Below, piece after piece: positions 1 through 8,586 of a stretch of DNA of 64,000 nt (the first letter of the stretch is position 1; every line of letters begins with the position of its first letter). The notes under the pieces are model-generated. The model did not search any database, was not told the DNA's origin, and saw only the letters and a program-made list of their open reading frames with translations. Location of the stretch: assembly GCA_951812895.1 (NCBI GenBank), contig OX638333.1:2212001-2276000 (forward strand). Direction: 5' to 3'. This stretch comes from an uncultured Roseovarius sp. (lineage in GTDB: Bacteria > Pseudomonadota > Alphaproteobacteria > Rhodobacterales > Rhodobacteraceae). The position numbers and the translations under genes were made by a program.

Positions 1-1
1 A

Positions 2-871
2 ACTAACCGGGTGACAGCGCAGCCGGTATTTAGCTGGACATTCAGATCTCCTAAAGGGGGTAAAGTAAAGGCCAGCAGCGAGGCCTATGTTAATACCGAG
101 ACCTTTATCGAAAGACCGCAGGCAGATTACCTGTTCGTGATTGGCAACACAGATCAGGATGACCCCGCACTTTCGATGGGATCTGTAGTCGGCCGGTACA
201 CGCATCGGGGTGCACAGGTGTTTCTGCTGGCCGAGGCCGCCAGTCGTTACATCAAAGATCGTGGCGGTGCTGCACGCGGGATGTCGACACATTGGGAAAA
301 CTCGGCAGTTTTACGTGAACGGATGGAACTATTTGACGCCGACAATGCCATTGCCAGCCAGGACGGGCAGGTTGTGACCTGCGCGGGCATGGGTGCCACC
401 ATGGATGTTGTGCTGGCAGTTGTTGGCCGGCATGTGTCGTCGGCCGAGCTCATGACTGTTGCCAATATTTTCCTGCACGAAAAGATCCGGGACTTTGGCA
501 CACGACAGCCCTTTGGCGGGGCGCGTGGCACCGCAACGGGTGACAGTGATCTGGATCGTGCGATTGAAATTATGCAGGCCAATATCGAAGACCCGGTGTC
601 GATTGGCGATCTGGTAGAAACCATAGGGACCTCTAACCGGTCGATGGAGAGGAAATTTCGCGCATATCTTGGGACAACACCCAATACATATTACAGGCAG
701 CTGCGGTTGGCGCAGGCAAACAACCTGTTGGTAAACACAACGCTCAGCGTGCGCGAGGTTGGATTGGCCTGCGGATTTTCGGGTGGATTTTCGGTTCTCT
801 ACAAAAGGTTTTTTGGGGTTACTCCGCTGGAGATGCGTCGGCGTCGGCGGGAGACTGCAAAAGGCATTTGA
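2..871 (+). CDS. GlxA/GbdR-type AraC-family transcriptional regulator (5' end cut by window)
   Basis: The protein has an N-terminal DJ-1/PfpI (GATase1-like) domain over roughly residues 1-190 and a C-terminal AraC double helix-turn-helix with the family features IGDLVETIGTSNRSMERKF and ACGFSGGFSVLYKRFFG. A GTG at 11 could start it, but the frame stays open to base 2 and reads T-N-R-V. GlxA proteins usually have about 30 more residues here with an 'ANR' motif, so the true start probably lies outside the window. It sits 196 bp upstream of, and on the same strand as, a dimethylglycine-dehydrogenase-like gene. GbdR of Pseudomonas, a member of this family, activates betaine and dimethylglycine catabolism, so local control of that gene is a reasonable inference but not shown. 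Confidence 0.85.
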   Translation, partial: TNRVTAQPVFSWTFRSPKGGKVKASSEAYVNTETFIERPQADYLFVIGNTDQDDPALSMGSVVGRYTHRGAQVFLLAEAASRYIKDRGGAARGMSTHWENSAVLRERMELFDADNAIASQDGQVVTCAGMGATMDVVLAVVGRHVSSAELMTVANIFLHEKIRDFGTRQPFGGARGTATGDSDLDRAIEIMQANIEDPVSIGDLVETIGTSNRSMERKFRAYLGTTPNTYYRQLRLAQANNLLVNTTLSVREVGLACGFSGGFSVLYKRFFGVTPLEMRRRRRETAKGI

Positions 872-1067
872 TATGCTCTTGGCATCTGATCTTTTGTATC
901 CAACAGGGCCATCAATGATTTCGACTTGGTACGAACAACAAAAAACGCGGCGCACAGATATAAGCTACAAAATTGCAGGAGCTGTGGCGTATTTTGAACA
1001 TTTTGTGTCGGATGACCGTGGTATTTTGGGCGGGAGCGACTCGAAAATTTTTCCGGAGATATAAGAC

Positions 1068-3518
1068 ATGGGCACTCTTCCCCAAAAGGCGCGGGTGGTT
1101 ATTATTGGCGGTGGCGTTGTGGGCTGTTCTGTAGCCTATCATCTGGCCAAGCTGGGCTGGACCGATGTGGTTTTGCTCGAACGAAAGCAGCTTACAAGTG
1201 GCACGACCTGGCATGCCGCTGGTTTGATCGGGCAGCTGCGCGCCACATCTAACATGACCAAGCTGGCGCGCTATTCGGCCGAGCTTTACCTGGGGCTTGA
1301 GGCAGAGACCGGTGTGGCAACGGGTATGCGGCAGGGCGGTTCCGTTTCAGTCGCACTTACCGATGAACGGCGTGAAGAACTGTATCGCCAGGCGGCCATG
1401 GCACGCGCTTTTGGCGTTCCTGTGGAAGAGCTGAGCCCGAAGGAAGTAAAAGAGCGTTACGAGCATATCAACCTGGATGGTGTCACAGGTGGGGTCTGGT
1501 TGCCTACGGATGGACAAGCTGATCCTGCGAACATCGCGTTGGCATTGGCCAAGGGTGCACGGCAAAACGGTGCGCTGGTCAAAGAGCGCATCAAGGTTAC
1601 CGGGATCTCCAGAAATGGCCGCCGTGTGACCGGGGTCGACTGGGCCAGAGACGATGGCAAGGACCAAGGCCATATCGAGGCGGATATGATCGTGAACTGC
1701 GCCGGTATGTGGGGCCACGAAGTGGGCCGGATGGCAGGCGCGAATGTACCGCTACATGCCTGCGAGCACTTTTACATCGTGACCGAAGCTATTTCCGGTC
1801 TGACCCAGATGCCGGTGCTGCGTGTTCCGGATGAATGTGCCTACTACAAGGAAGATGCAGGGAAATTCCTGCTTGGCGCGTTTGAGCCGCATTCGAAACC
1901 CTGGGGGATGAATGGCATTCCGGATAGTTTCGAATTCGATCAGCTGCCGGAAGATTTCGATCACTTTGAGCCGATACTGGAAGCAGCGTGTGAGCGGTTG
2001 CCGATGCTGGCCGAGGCCGGAATTCACACATTCTTTAACGGCCCGGAATCCTTTACGCCGGACGATGCCTATCACCTTGGTCTGGCGCCTGAAATGGACA
2101 ACGTCTGGATCGCCGCCGGTTTTAACTCGATCGGCATTCAGTCTGCGGGCGGGGCAGGGCATGCGCTGTCGCAATGGATGGATAGTGGTGAAAAGCCATT
2201 CGATCTTGGCGATGTGGATATTGGCCGGATGCATCCGTTTCAGGGCAACAAACACTATCTGTTTGAACGGTCCAAAGAAACCTTGGGCCTGCTTTACGCG
2301 GATCACTTCCCTTATCTGCAAAAGCGGACAGCACGTGGTGTCCGCCGCACGCCATTCCATCATCACCTGCTGGAACAGGGTGCTGTTATGGGCGAAGTCG
2401 GCGGCTGGGAGCGGGCGAACTGGTTCGCCAACGAAGGTCAGGAACGCGAGTACCAATACACCTGGAAGCGGCAGAACTGGTTTGAAAACTCCGCAGCAGA
2501 ACACCGTGCTGTGCGTGAAAACGTAGGCATGTATGACATGACATCGTTCGGCAAATTGCGGGTTGAAGGGCCGGATGCAGAGGCGTTTTTGAATCATATC
2601 TGTGGCGCGAACATGTCTGTGCCTGCGGGCAAGATTGTTTATACGCAATTCCTCAACTCCACGGGCGGAATTGAAGCGGACGTCACCGTTACCCGCTTGT
2701 CTGAAACGGTTTATCTGGTGGTTTCACCTGCCGTCACCCGTCTGGCGGATGAGACGCGTATGCGCCGTCACGTTGGCGATCACCGCGTGGTGATCACCGA
2801 TGTCACGGCTGGCGAAGGTGTTCTGGCGATCATGGGCCCCAATTCAAGGGCGTTGCTGAACAAGGTGTCGCCGAATGATTTCTCTAACGGTATCAACCCG
2901 TTCGGCACCGCGCAGGAGATTGAAATTGGTATGGGCCTCGCCCGGGCGCACCGGGTTTCCTACGTGGGCGAGCTTGGTTGGGAAATCTACATTCCGGCAG
3001 AGATGTCGGGCCATGTGTTCGAAACCCTGTGGGATGCTGGACAGGATATGGGGCTGAAGCTCTGCGGGATGCATATGATGGACAGCTGCCGGATCGAAAA
3101 AGCGTTCCGCCATTTTGGCCATGACATCACCTGCGAAGACAATGTGATTGATGCGGGCCTTGGGTTTGCGGTTGATATGAGCAAACCGGACTTTATCGGC
3201 AAGGCCGCTGTCGCCGCACGCAAGGAAAGCGGACCCAAGTTCCGCATGGTGCAGTTCAAGCTGACCGACGCCGAACCGCTGCTTTATCACAATGAGCCAA
3301 TTGTGCGGGATGGTGAGTATGTGGGGTATCTCAGTTCCGGCAATTACGGGCACACTCTGGGGGCTGCGATTGGCATGGGGTATGTTCCGTGCGACGGGCA
3401 AAGCGCTGCAGATGTACTTGGGTCCACCTATGAAATCGACGTGTGCGGCACCAAGGTAACGGCTGAGGTCAGCCTGAAACCGATGTATGATCCGAAATCG
3501 GAACGTGTTAAAGTTTAA
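1068..3518 (+). CDS. Dimethylglycine/sarcosine dehydrogenase-like FAD oxidoreductase with GcvT domain
   Basis: This 816-residue protein has the full architecture of the DMGDH/sarcosine dehydrogenase family. A Rossmann FAD motif (GGGVVG near residue 14) is followed by the motif SGTTWHAAGL, whose His49 corresponds to the residue that carries covalent FAD in this family. A FAO-type middle region follows, then a GcvT-like aminomethyltransferase domain from about residue 440 and its C-terminal barrel. The family removes an N-methyl group from dimethylglycine or sarcosine and passes the C1 unit to tetrahydrofolate. The start has a GGAG-type ribosome site (CCGGAGATATAAGAC). The last bases overlap the stop of the convergent amine oxidase gene. 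The exact substrate is not fixed by sequence. Confidence 0.88.
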   Translation: MGTLPQKARVVIIGGGVVGCSVAYHLAKLGWTDVVLLERKQLTSGTTWHAAGLIGQLRATSNMTKLARYSAELYLGLEAETGVATGMRQGGSVSVALTDERREELYRQAAMARAFGVPVEELSPKEVKERYEHINLDGVTGGVWLPTDGQADPANIALALAKGARQNGALVKERIKVTGISRNGRRVTGVDWARDDGKDQGHIEADMIVNCAGMWGHEVGRMAGANVPLHACEHFYIVTEAISGLTQMPVLRVPDECAYYKEDAGKFLLGAFEPHSKPWGMNGIPDSFEFDQLPEDFDHFEPILEAACERLPMLAEAGIHTFFNGPESFTPDDAYHLGLAPEMDNVWIAAGFNSIGIQSAGGAGHALSQWMDSGEKPFDLGDVDIGRMHPFQGNKHYLFERSKETLGLLYADHFPYLQKRTARGVRRTPFHHHLLEQGAVMGEVGGWERANWFANEGQEREYQYTWKRQNWFENSAAEHRAVRENVGMYDMTSFGKLRVEGPDAEAFLNHICGANMSVPAGKIVYTQFLNSTGGIEADVTVTRLSETVYLVVSPAVTRLADETRMRRHVGDHRVVITDVTAGEGVLAIMGPNSRALLNKVSPNDFSNGINPFGTAQEIEIGMGLARAHRVSYVGELGWEIYIPAEMSGHVFETLWDAGQDMGLKLCGMHMMDSCRIEKAFRHFGHDITCEDNVIDAGLGFAVDMSKPDFIGKAAVAARKESGPKFRMVQFKLTDAEPLLYHNEPIVRDGEYVGYLSSGNYGHTLGAAIGMGYVPCDGQSAADVLGSTYEIDVCGTKVTAEVSLKPMYDPKSERVKV

Positions 3519-4774
3519 GCCCTGTCAGGGCAGCAGTTCAGAGCAAGTTCTGCTGCCCTAAGACCTTCCTTATGTGCCCCGGATACGGTTGCCTGTTCGG
3601 TCAGGTGCGTGGCTTCTCCGGCGAAAAACACACGCTCCGCGTGAGGTGTGCGAAGGTCCGCTCGGTGATGTGAGCATCCTGGGTTTGCACCGGAATAGGC
3701 TCCTTTCACCCAATGGTTTTCGCCCCACTGGGTGGCGTGGCCCTTGATGAAAGACTTGCGGATGTCCGAGCCGAAAAGGCCGACCAGCGTTGTCAGTCCA
3801 AAATCCAGCATTGTATCCTGCCCGGCCAGTTCGAGTTCGCGGCCAAAGGCACCAGCGCTCTCGAAACTGGCGAGACCACTACCCGCGATATCGCAGAGAA
3901 ACCCGCCGCCTTTTGGTGACCCCTCGGTTGTTTCAGAAATCTGATAAGTGAGCCAAGTGTCTGGTTCTACGGGTAAAGTGCCGGGTTCGAATTGGAGGAC
4001 AGCGTGGTTGTAGGTTCCCAGGTTTATCGTCTCTACGGCGCGGTTCATGTCGTTGGATAGCGGCGGGTCAAAGCGAATATCCCCGGCGGCAAGGATGCCC
4101 TGGGACACGGTGACAATGGCGGCCCTTGCGTTAAGCGCGCCTTGGTCAGTGCGCAATTCGACGCCGTTTGAAGTAGCGGTAATTTCCCGAACAGGGGCGT
4201 TCAGACGCACAGGAATGCCTTTGGCTGATTTGGCAACCAATGCGCCGAAGCCCTGGCGGCAAAAACTGTCGGAGCCTGACTGGGCTGAAACACAATCTGT
4301 GGCGGAGATGCCGGGTAGGTCGCGGGCCATTGACAGGACCAGTGACAAGGTGGCGATCAGGCTCCAGTCGTTGTGGATCGGAAAAAGGCCCGAAGCGGCG
4401 GTGTCTTCACCAGACTTTGCCGCTTTTTCCAAGGCTTCGTACAATCGGTTCTTTTCATGATCCATTGCCTTGCCGGTCGGGTCGCCTATGGTCACGAAGT
4501 TGTCCGGCGCGGGGTATATGTCGAAACCCAGAGACCGGCCAATTTCAACAAATGGGTTGATCGCATCGGAGTGCAGCCAATGCGCGCCAAGATCACAGGG
4601 CACCCCGAAAATGTTAGCATCGGTGTGCGTGCGACCGCCAATCCGGTCAGATGCCTCAAGACATATCACCGATGTGCCGCAGTCCCGCAAAGACCGTGTT
4701 GCGGCAAGGCCAGCAGCACCGGCGCCCACAACAATTACGTCGTAATCCGTAATCTGGCTTGTTGTTGCTGTCAT
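3515..4774 (-). CDS. Flavin monoamine oxidase family protein
   Basis: The N-terminus has a dinucleotide-binding motif, VVGAGAAGLAATRSL, followed by the amine-oxidase signature LEASDRIGGRTHT, and the C-terminus has the FAD-closing motif FFAGEATH. These mark the flavin amine oxidase (PF01593) family, which oxidises primary or secondary amines to aldehydes with release of ammonia or amine. I chose the ATG at 4774, 13 codons inside the longest frame, because it starts a normal N-terminus and has GAGG upstream; 4813 is possible. The gene is convergent with the DMGDH-like gene and their stops overlap by 4 bp. Context suggests methylamine or polyamine use, but the substrate is unknown. Confidence 0.85.
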   Translation of the reverse strand: MTATTSQITDYDVIVVGAGAAGLAATRSLRDCGTSVICLEASDRIGGRTHTDANIFGVPCDLGAHWLHSDAINPFVEIGRSLGFDIYPAPDNFVTIGDPTGKAMDHEKNRLYEALEKAAKSGEDTAASGLFPIHNDWSLIATLSLVLSMARDLPGISATDCVSAQSGSDSFCRQGFGALVAKSAKGIPVRLNAPVREITATSNGVELRTDQGALNARAAIVTVSQGILAAGDIRFDPPLSNDMNRAVETINLGTYNHAVLQFEPGTLPVEPDTWLTYQISETTEGSPKGGGFLCDIAGSGLASFESAGAFGRELELAGQDTMLDFGLTTLVGLFGSDIRKSFIKGHATQWGENHWVKGAYSGANPGCSHHRADLRTPHAERVFFAGEATHLTEQATVSGAHKEGLRAAELALNCCPDRA

Positions 4775-5005
4775 TGCCTGAGCCTCGCGTGATTTTCTGG
4801 TGCGGGGCAGCATAGTCAGGCGGGTAGCGAGGTAAACAGGAGAACGTACTGATGTAGCGAAGAGATTGGCATGGGAATTGGTGAATTTTGGTTAACGGCG
4901 CGTGCGCAGCTAGGTGGGCAAAGAGAAGAATGCCGCCGGAGACGATACATTAGCAAGAACAAAGCAACGGTGGTGTCTCCAAAATCGTTGTAATAAAGGG
5001 CTGAT

Positions 5006-5653
5006 ATGAGTGATGACTATAATCCGCCTGACACGCCGCTGGATGTTTTGCACGAGGATCATGAGATCGTCATCGTGAACAAACCGTCGGGTTTGTTGTC
5101 TGTTCCCGGCAAGGGGGCGCATCTGGCGGATTGTCTTTTGTCTCGGGTGCAGGACGCCTTTCCCATGGCGTTGCTGGTGCACCGTCTGGACCGGGATACA
5201 TCGGGCATCATGGTTTTTGCCCAGACCCCCTATGCACAGCGGCATCTAGGTCTGCAGTTTGAGAAGAGACAGGTGAAAAAGACTTATCTGGCAAGGGTTT
5301 GGGGTAAGCTGGAGCCCAAGCTGGGCGAGGTTGATCTGCCGCTGATCGTGGACTGGCCGAACCGGCCGCGGCAGATGGTTTGTCATGAGACCGGGAAGGT
5401 GGCGGTCACGGCGTGGCGGGTGCAGCGGTATGGGGACAATGAGACCCGGGTGCGGTTGATGCCGAAGACCGGGCGCAGTCATCAGCTGCGGGTTCATATG
5501 CTGAGCCTGGGTCACCCGATCCTGGGCGATCCTCTTTATGCCACTGGAAAGGCTGCGGAATTTCCACGCCTGATGCTGCATTCAGAAGAGCTGCGACTGC
5601 GGCATCCGGATGGCGGGACGGGGATGAAATTCAGAGAACCCGCGCCGTTCTGA
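5006..5653 (+). CDS. RluA-family RNA pseudouridine synthase
   Basis: The catalytic motif HRLDRDTSGIMVFA is present, with the active-site Asp in RLD, followed by the RluA-type KTYLA and the RSHQLRVHM segment near the end. At 215 residues it lacks an N-terminal S4 domain, which fits the small RluA subgroup (23S rRNA U746 and tRNA U32 in E. coli) better than RluC or RluD. The target position cannot be read from sequence. It stands alone between a minus-strand amine oxidase and a minus-strand kinase-like gene. Confidence 0.88.
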   Translation: MSDDYNPPDTPLDVLHEDHEIVIVNKPSGLLSVPGKGAHLADCLLSRVQDAFPMALLVHRLDRDTSGIMVFAQTPYAQRHLGLQFEKRQVKKTYLARVWGKLEPKLGEVDLPLIVDWPNRPRQMVCHETGKVAVTAWRVQRYGDNETRVRLMPKTGRSHQLRVHMLSLGHPILGDPLYATGKAAEFPRLMLHSEELRLRHPDGGTGMKFREPAPF

Positions 5654-5657
5654 GCGT

Positions 5658-5768
5658 GCGTTAACCTTTGGAAATGGCCTAAAACAGGGGGGTGATATCC
5701 GTACACCACCCGTGCACCCCCTGTACACCGCCGCGATGCAGCATGGATCTCGCGCAAAAGGTTAACGC
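5658..5768. repeat. Short element bounded by 12-bp inverted repeat, with inner hairpin and TACACC repeats
   Basis: GCGTTAACCTTT at 5658-5669 is the exact reverse complement of AAAGGTTAACGC at 5757-5768. Inside lies a second inverted pair (ACAGGGGGGTG near 5684 and CACCCCCTGT at 5715-5724) and three near-copies of TACACC or TGCACC between 5702 and 5729. The right arm overlaps the stop codon of the minus-strand gene at 5762. It separates two convergent genes, so a bidirectional transcription end is one reading and a small mobile repeat is another. Confidence 0.5.
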
Positions 5769-6805
5769 AGCACGCGGTCGGTCAGGTTGAGGCGGGCAGC
5801 GATGACTGATTTGAGAGCATCAGCCAGATCGGGGTTTTGGGTCTGCAGCTCTGCCAGTTCATCGAGCCGGTTTGTCGCGACAAGCTGAAGTGCGTCCATG
5901 CGCAGAGTGCCATCGCTATCGCGTGGAAGGGCCAAGACGGGTTGGATCAGCTCGGGCTTTGGCTCTGGCACCAGTACCCTGAGCTGAGTTTCTGACAACG
6001 AGGTTTCCGCAAACACATAGAGCCCCACCCCTTTGGCCGGGAGGGCGTAGGTGCAGAGCGCGAGATCGGTGATCTCTGGATGGTCGAGCAGGGCCGTTCG
6101 CAGCGCTGGGCCGTCGCGTTCGACCCGGTCTTCGGTGCCTTCGCCGTCGGACCAGTTCATCAGGCGGCGGGTGACAAAGTTGTAAAGCCGTTTGCCCGTG
6201 GCCATCCAGATCCGCGAGGGCAGCGATTTGCTGGCCAGCATCTGGTGTTCAGAGGGTGTGAGCAGGTCGGGCGCGTAGGCGCGTTTCTGTTTCAGCAGGT
6301 GGCGGAGGTCTTCGCGGGCCATGATGCGAAAGACCCAGCCCCGGCGAAGGTGGACCGAGGCGAGCTGAAAGTCGATGACGGCGGCGCGGCCATCCGGTGT
6401 CATCAGCCAGTGTTGCGGTTTGGCGATGTCGTTATGCGTGACCCCCGCGCGGCGCATCTGGCGCAGGAGCCGTTTGGCATCGCGGTACCATTCTGCGCCT
6501 GTCGGCTTGGCCAGTTGCAGCGGTGTGCCCTGGGTCCAGCTGCGCAGCAGGCCGGTTTTGTCGACCCGGACCAGGACGGGGCAGCCTTCGATGTCCTGAA
6601 CCGCGCGCAGTCCGCGAATTTCCTTGCGTGCCAGAAACCATGCGATGGGCCGAGCGTAAATCGGTACGGTGTCGAGCTTGCGCAGGACAACAGGAAAATC
6701 GGCAATGCCGTCGAGATGGCCAGAGATGGTTTCGGAAAAGATATCCCGCTTGTGCACGGTTTCGGGCACGAAGCTGGCCTGAGCGATATCCGGGGTGGGT
6801 GTCAT
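5762..6805 (-). CDS. Kinase-like protein with C-terminal region resembling the ANL-superfamily small subdomain
   Basis: Residues 115-150 carry a protein/sugar-kinase-like catalytic loop, H124-N125-D126 followed by K129, and a metal-binding D145-F146-Q147 in place of DFG. The N-lobe is poorly conserved, with no clear glycine loop. From about residue 225 the protein changes character: LLDHPEITDLALCTY, then GVGLYVFAE, LSETQLR, LIQPVLALPR and DGTLRMDALQLVATN. This follows the order of conserved positions in the C-terminal subdomain of acyl-CoA synthetases. The catalytic ANL lysine appears absent. It is the last gene of a run with GT25 and GT11 glycosyltransferases, so modification of a surface glycan or its lipid is a reasonable guess. 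No function is assigned with confidence. Confidence 0.65.
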   Translation of the reverse strand: MTPTPDIAQASFVPETVHKRDIFSETISGHLDGIADFPVVLRKLDTVPIYARPIAWFLARKEIRGLRAVQDIEGCPVLVRVDKTGLLRSWTQGTPLQLAKPTGAEWYRDAKRLLRQMRRAGVTHNDIAKPQHWLMTPDGRAAVIDFQLASVHLRRGWVFRIMAREDLRHLLKQKRAYAPDLLTPSEHQMLASKSLPSRIWMATGKRLYNFVTRRLMNWSDGEGTEDRVERDGPALRTALLDHPEITDLALCTYALPAKGVGLYVFAETSLSETQLRVLVPEPKPELIQPVLALPRDSDGTLRMDALQLVATNRLDELAELQTQNPDLADALKSVIAARLNLTDRVLR

Positions 6806-6848
6806 GAGCGCTGTCTTAGAGTTTTTCAGGGGATGAGGGAAGTCAGGT

Positions 6849-7709
6849 TCAGAGCCTGAGCCAGTTTGGCGGGCAGAGATCGGGGTTATCGCGATGGGTT
6901 TCGGCGAACCAGTTTTTCGGGGCGATCACGGTCTTGCCCGGGTTGGCATTGAGCCAAGCCGCCCACCACGAGAAGGTGGAATTTGCGATCACGTTGTGGG
7001 CGCAGAGAGATTGCAGGTGCAGGTCGAAATGGCCGGTGGTTTCGTCATTGTGGTCGACGACTACGGTTTCCTGACCCAGATCGAGGTGATCGCGGGCCCA
7101 GTCCGGATCATTGGAGAATACAAAACAGGTGAGCTGCGTGCCAAGCTGGTCGCGCAATGTGGTCACAGCGTCGCGGTAATACTCCGGTGTACAGGAAGCA
7201 TATGCGCCTAGCGCCATGTAGTCGCCGCGCCGGACATGCAGGGCGGCGGGGTTTTCAGCAGCCTTGATCTGTTCAGCCATGCGAGAATTGGCCGGGTCGA
7301 GAGTTGTGGTGAATGTCAGGTCCTGACGCAGTATATCAGCGATGGCGGCAAAGTAATTCTCGGATTGCCAGTAGCCGTGCAAATAGGTGTCTGGTTTCAG
7401 GTCAAAGAAGCCTGCATCAAATCCCAATGAATTTTCGCGGTGAAAACGGGGATTTCGGCCAAGACTGCGCCATAGCCCGTAGCGCAGTGCGCCGTCGGTT
7501 TTGGCCGGGGGCAAAACAGTGGGGCGGGTGAACCGGGCCTTGCCGAAATGTTCAAAGCAATCGGCTCGGTTGCTGCTGCCTGCGACATACCGGGAATCGA
7601 GTGCAAGATCGCAGCCGAGGTGATCAGCCAGGGCCCGGCCTGCGGCGTATTGAAAAAGCTGATTGCCCGCGCCGCCGAAAAGCCGCGTGTAAATGGCGGC
7701 GTCAGACAT
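6849..7709 (-). CDS. Alpha-1,2-fucosyltransferase-like glycosyltransferase (GT11)
   Basis: The protein begins with the GT11 hallmark GGAGNQLFQYAAGRALA and contains the peptide HVRRGDY (GDP-fucose-binding arginines) and, near the C-terminus, NSTFSWWAAWL. These are the conserved motifs of family 11 alpha-1,2-fucosyltransferases. I chose the ATG at 7709, which gives 286 residues and places the first motif at the N-terminus as usual; the frame stays open to 7847 but those codons overlap the upstream gene and look non-coding. The start overlaps the end of the GT25 gene by 8 bp, which suggests translational coupling. It probably adds a deoxyhexose to LPS or capsule. Confidence 0.88.
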   Translation of the reverse strand: MSDAAIYTRLFGGAGNQLFQYAAGRALADHLGCDLALDSRYVAGSSNRADCFEHFGKARFTRPTVLPPAKTDGALRYGLWRSLGRNPRFHRENSLGFDAGFFDLKPDTYLHGYWQSENYFAAIADILRQDLTFTTTLDPANSRMAEQIKAAENPAALHVRRGDYMALGAYASCTPEYYRDAVTTLRDQLGTQLTCFVFSNDPDWARDHLDLGQETVVVDHNDETTGHFDLHLQSLCAHNVIANSTFSWWAAWLNANPGKTVIAPKNWFAETHRDNPDLCPPNWLRL

Positions 7710-8463
7710 CTGCGAGGCCGCCCTGTTCCGGGGCTGTGCTGTGGCGTGAATGTCGCTGTATCGCGTTGCGGTAAATGCCGCGCTGAATTTCACGGGTGAG
7801 TTTTTCCATCGGCGATTTGCGCCCGGACTGAATGGTAGAGCCGTCAAGCTGATCCGCGATATCCGAGATGCCGGAGGGGTGGATCATCGCCGGGCGAAGG
7901 CCGGTGTGCCAATGGCTTTGCACAAAGGTATCGACCGGCCTGTCCATGCGGTCGGACAGTTTCAGAAGGTGCGCCGCGGCATCGCGGCTGACCACCTGAG
8001 CGGTTGTGCGTAACCCGGCGAGACGGGGCACTGTGAGCTGACAGGCACCAGACGTGTCGATTACCTGTGTTGCCCCCTGAGGTGGGCGGGTCTGAAGCTG
8101 GATATAGCCCAGATCGGCGATATTGGCGCTGGCCAGTCGCAGGGCCGCCGGGAAAATTGCGAGATCAATTGCCGCGTCATCCTCGATTATCAGGGCGGCG
8201 TCGGCGTCGCGCATCTGCATTTCTGCCCAGATTTGCCGGTGGCTCAGAAAGCAGCCAACTTCGCCGGATTTGAGGCCGAAAGGATAGGTTGGCGCGAACA
8301 GCTGCGCGCCGACGATGGCCGAAAGTTCAGTCGAGGACATGGTAGAGCCATCTACGGCCGGCCAGATATCACCCGGCAGGCCGCAGGTGTCCAAAAGCGA
8401 ATGTGCATTGTCCCGTCGCCCGGTTGCGCGGATCAGATGCAGGACAAATACACAAAGCTTCAT
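7702..8463 (-). CDS. Glycosyltransferase family 25 protein (LPS biosynthesis type)
   Basis: The first strand MKLCVFVLHL is followed by an N-terminal R/A-x-R-R segment, the motif GEVGCFLSHRQIW and then ALIIEDDA, which together define family 25 glycosyltransferases such as the Lex/Lgt enzymes that build lipooligosaccharide cores. Its 253 residues match the family. It is the first gene of a three-gene minus-strand run with the fucosyltransferase and the kinase-like gene. A strong hairpin that ends the preceding aldehyde dehydrogenase transcript lies just upstream (8513-8548), so this operon probably has its own promoter at about 8464-8512. Confidence 0.87.
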   Translation of the reverse strand: MKLCVFVLHLIRATGRRDNAHSLLDTCGLPGDIWPAVDGSTMSSTELSAIVGAQLFAPTYPFGLKSGEVGCFLSHRQIWAEMQMRDADAALIIEDDAAIDLAIFPAALRLASANIADLGYIQLQTRPPQGATQVIDTSGACQLTVPRLAGLRTTAQVVSRDAAAHLLKLSDRMDRPVDTFVQSHWHTGLRPAMIHPSGISDIADQLDGSTIQSGRKSPMEKLTREIQRGIYRNAIQRHSRHSTAPEQGGLADV

Positions 8464-8512
8464 GAGGTCTGTTTAAAGTGTTTTTACGTGATGTTGAATC
8501 ACAATGTTAAGC

Positions 8513-8548
8513 AAAAACGCGCACAACACATTGATGTTGCGCGCGTTT
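8513..8548 (-). terminator. Rho-independent terminator after the aldehyde dehydrogenase gene
   Basis: Read on the minus strand, AAACGCGCGCAAC pairs with GTTGTGCGCGTTT (one mismatch) around an 8-nt loop and is followed by a T-run (TTTTTGC). It lies 38 bp past the stop of the gene at 8587-10029. Confidence 0.75.
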
Positions 8549-8586
8549 AGCAAGTGAGCTTTGTCGCAACCTAGTTGCGGAGCACT

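Noticed and set aside
1752-2648. Long minus-strand frame (298 codons) opposite the DMGDH-like gene
   Set aside because: It lies wholly antisense to a gene with clear family motifs, its translation has no recognisable domain, and long antisense frames are common in GC-rich DNA.
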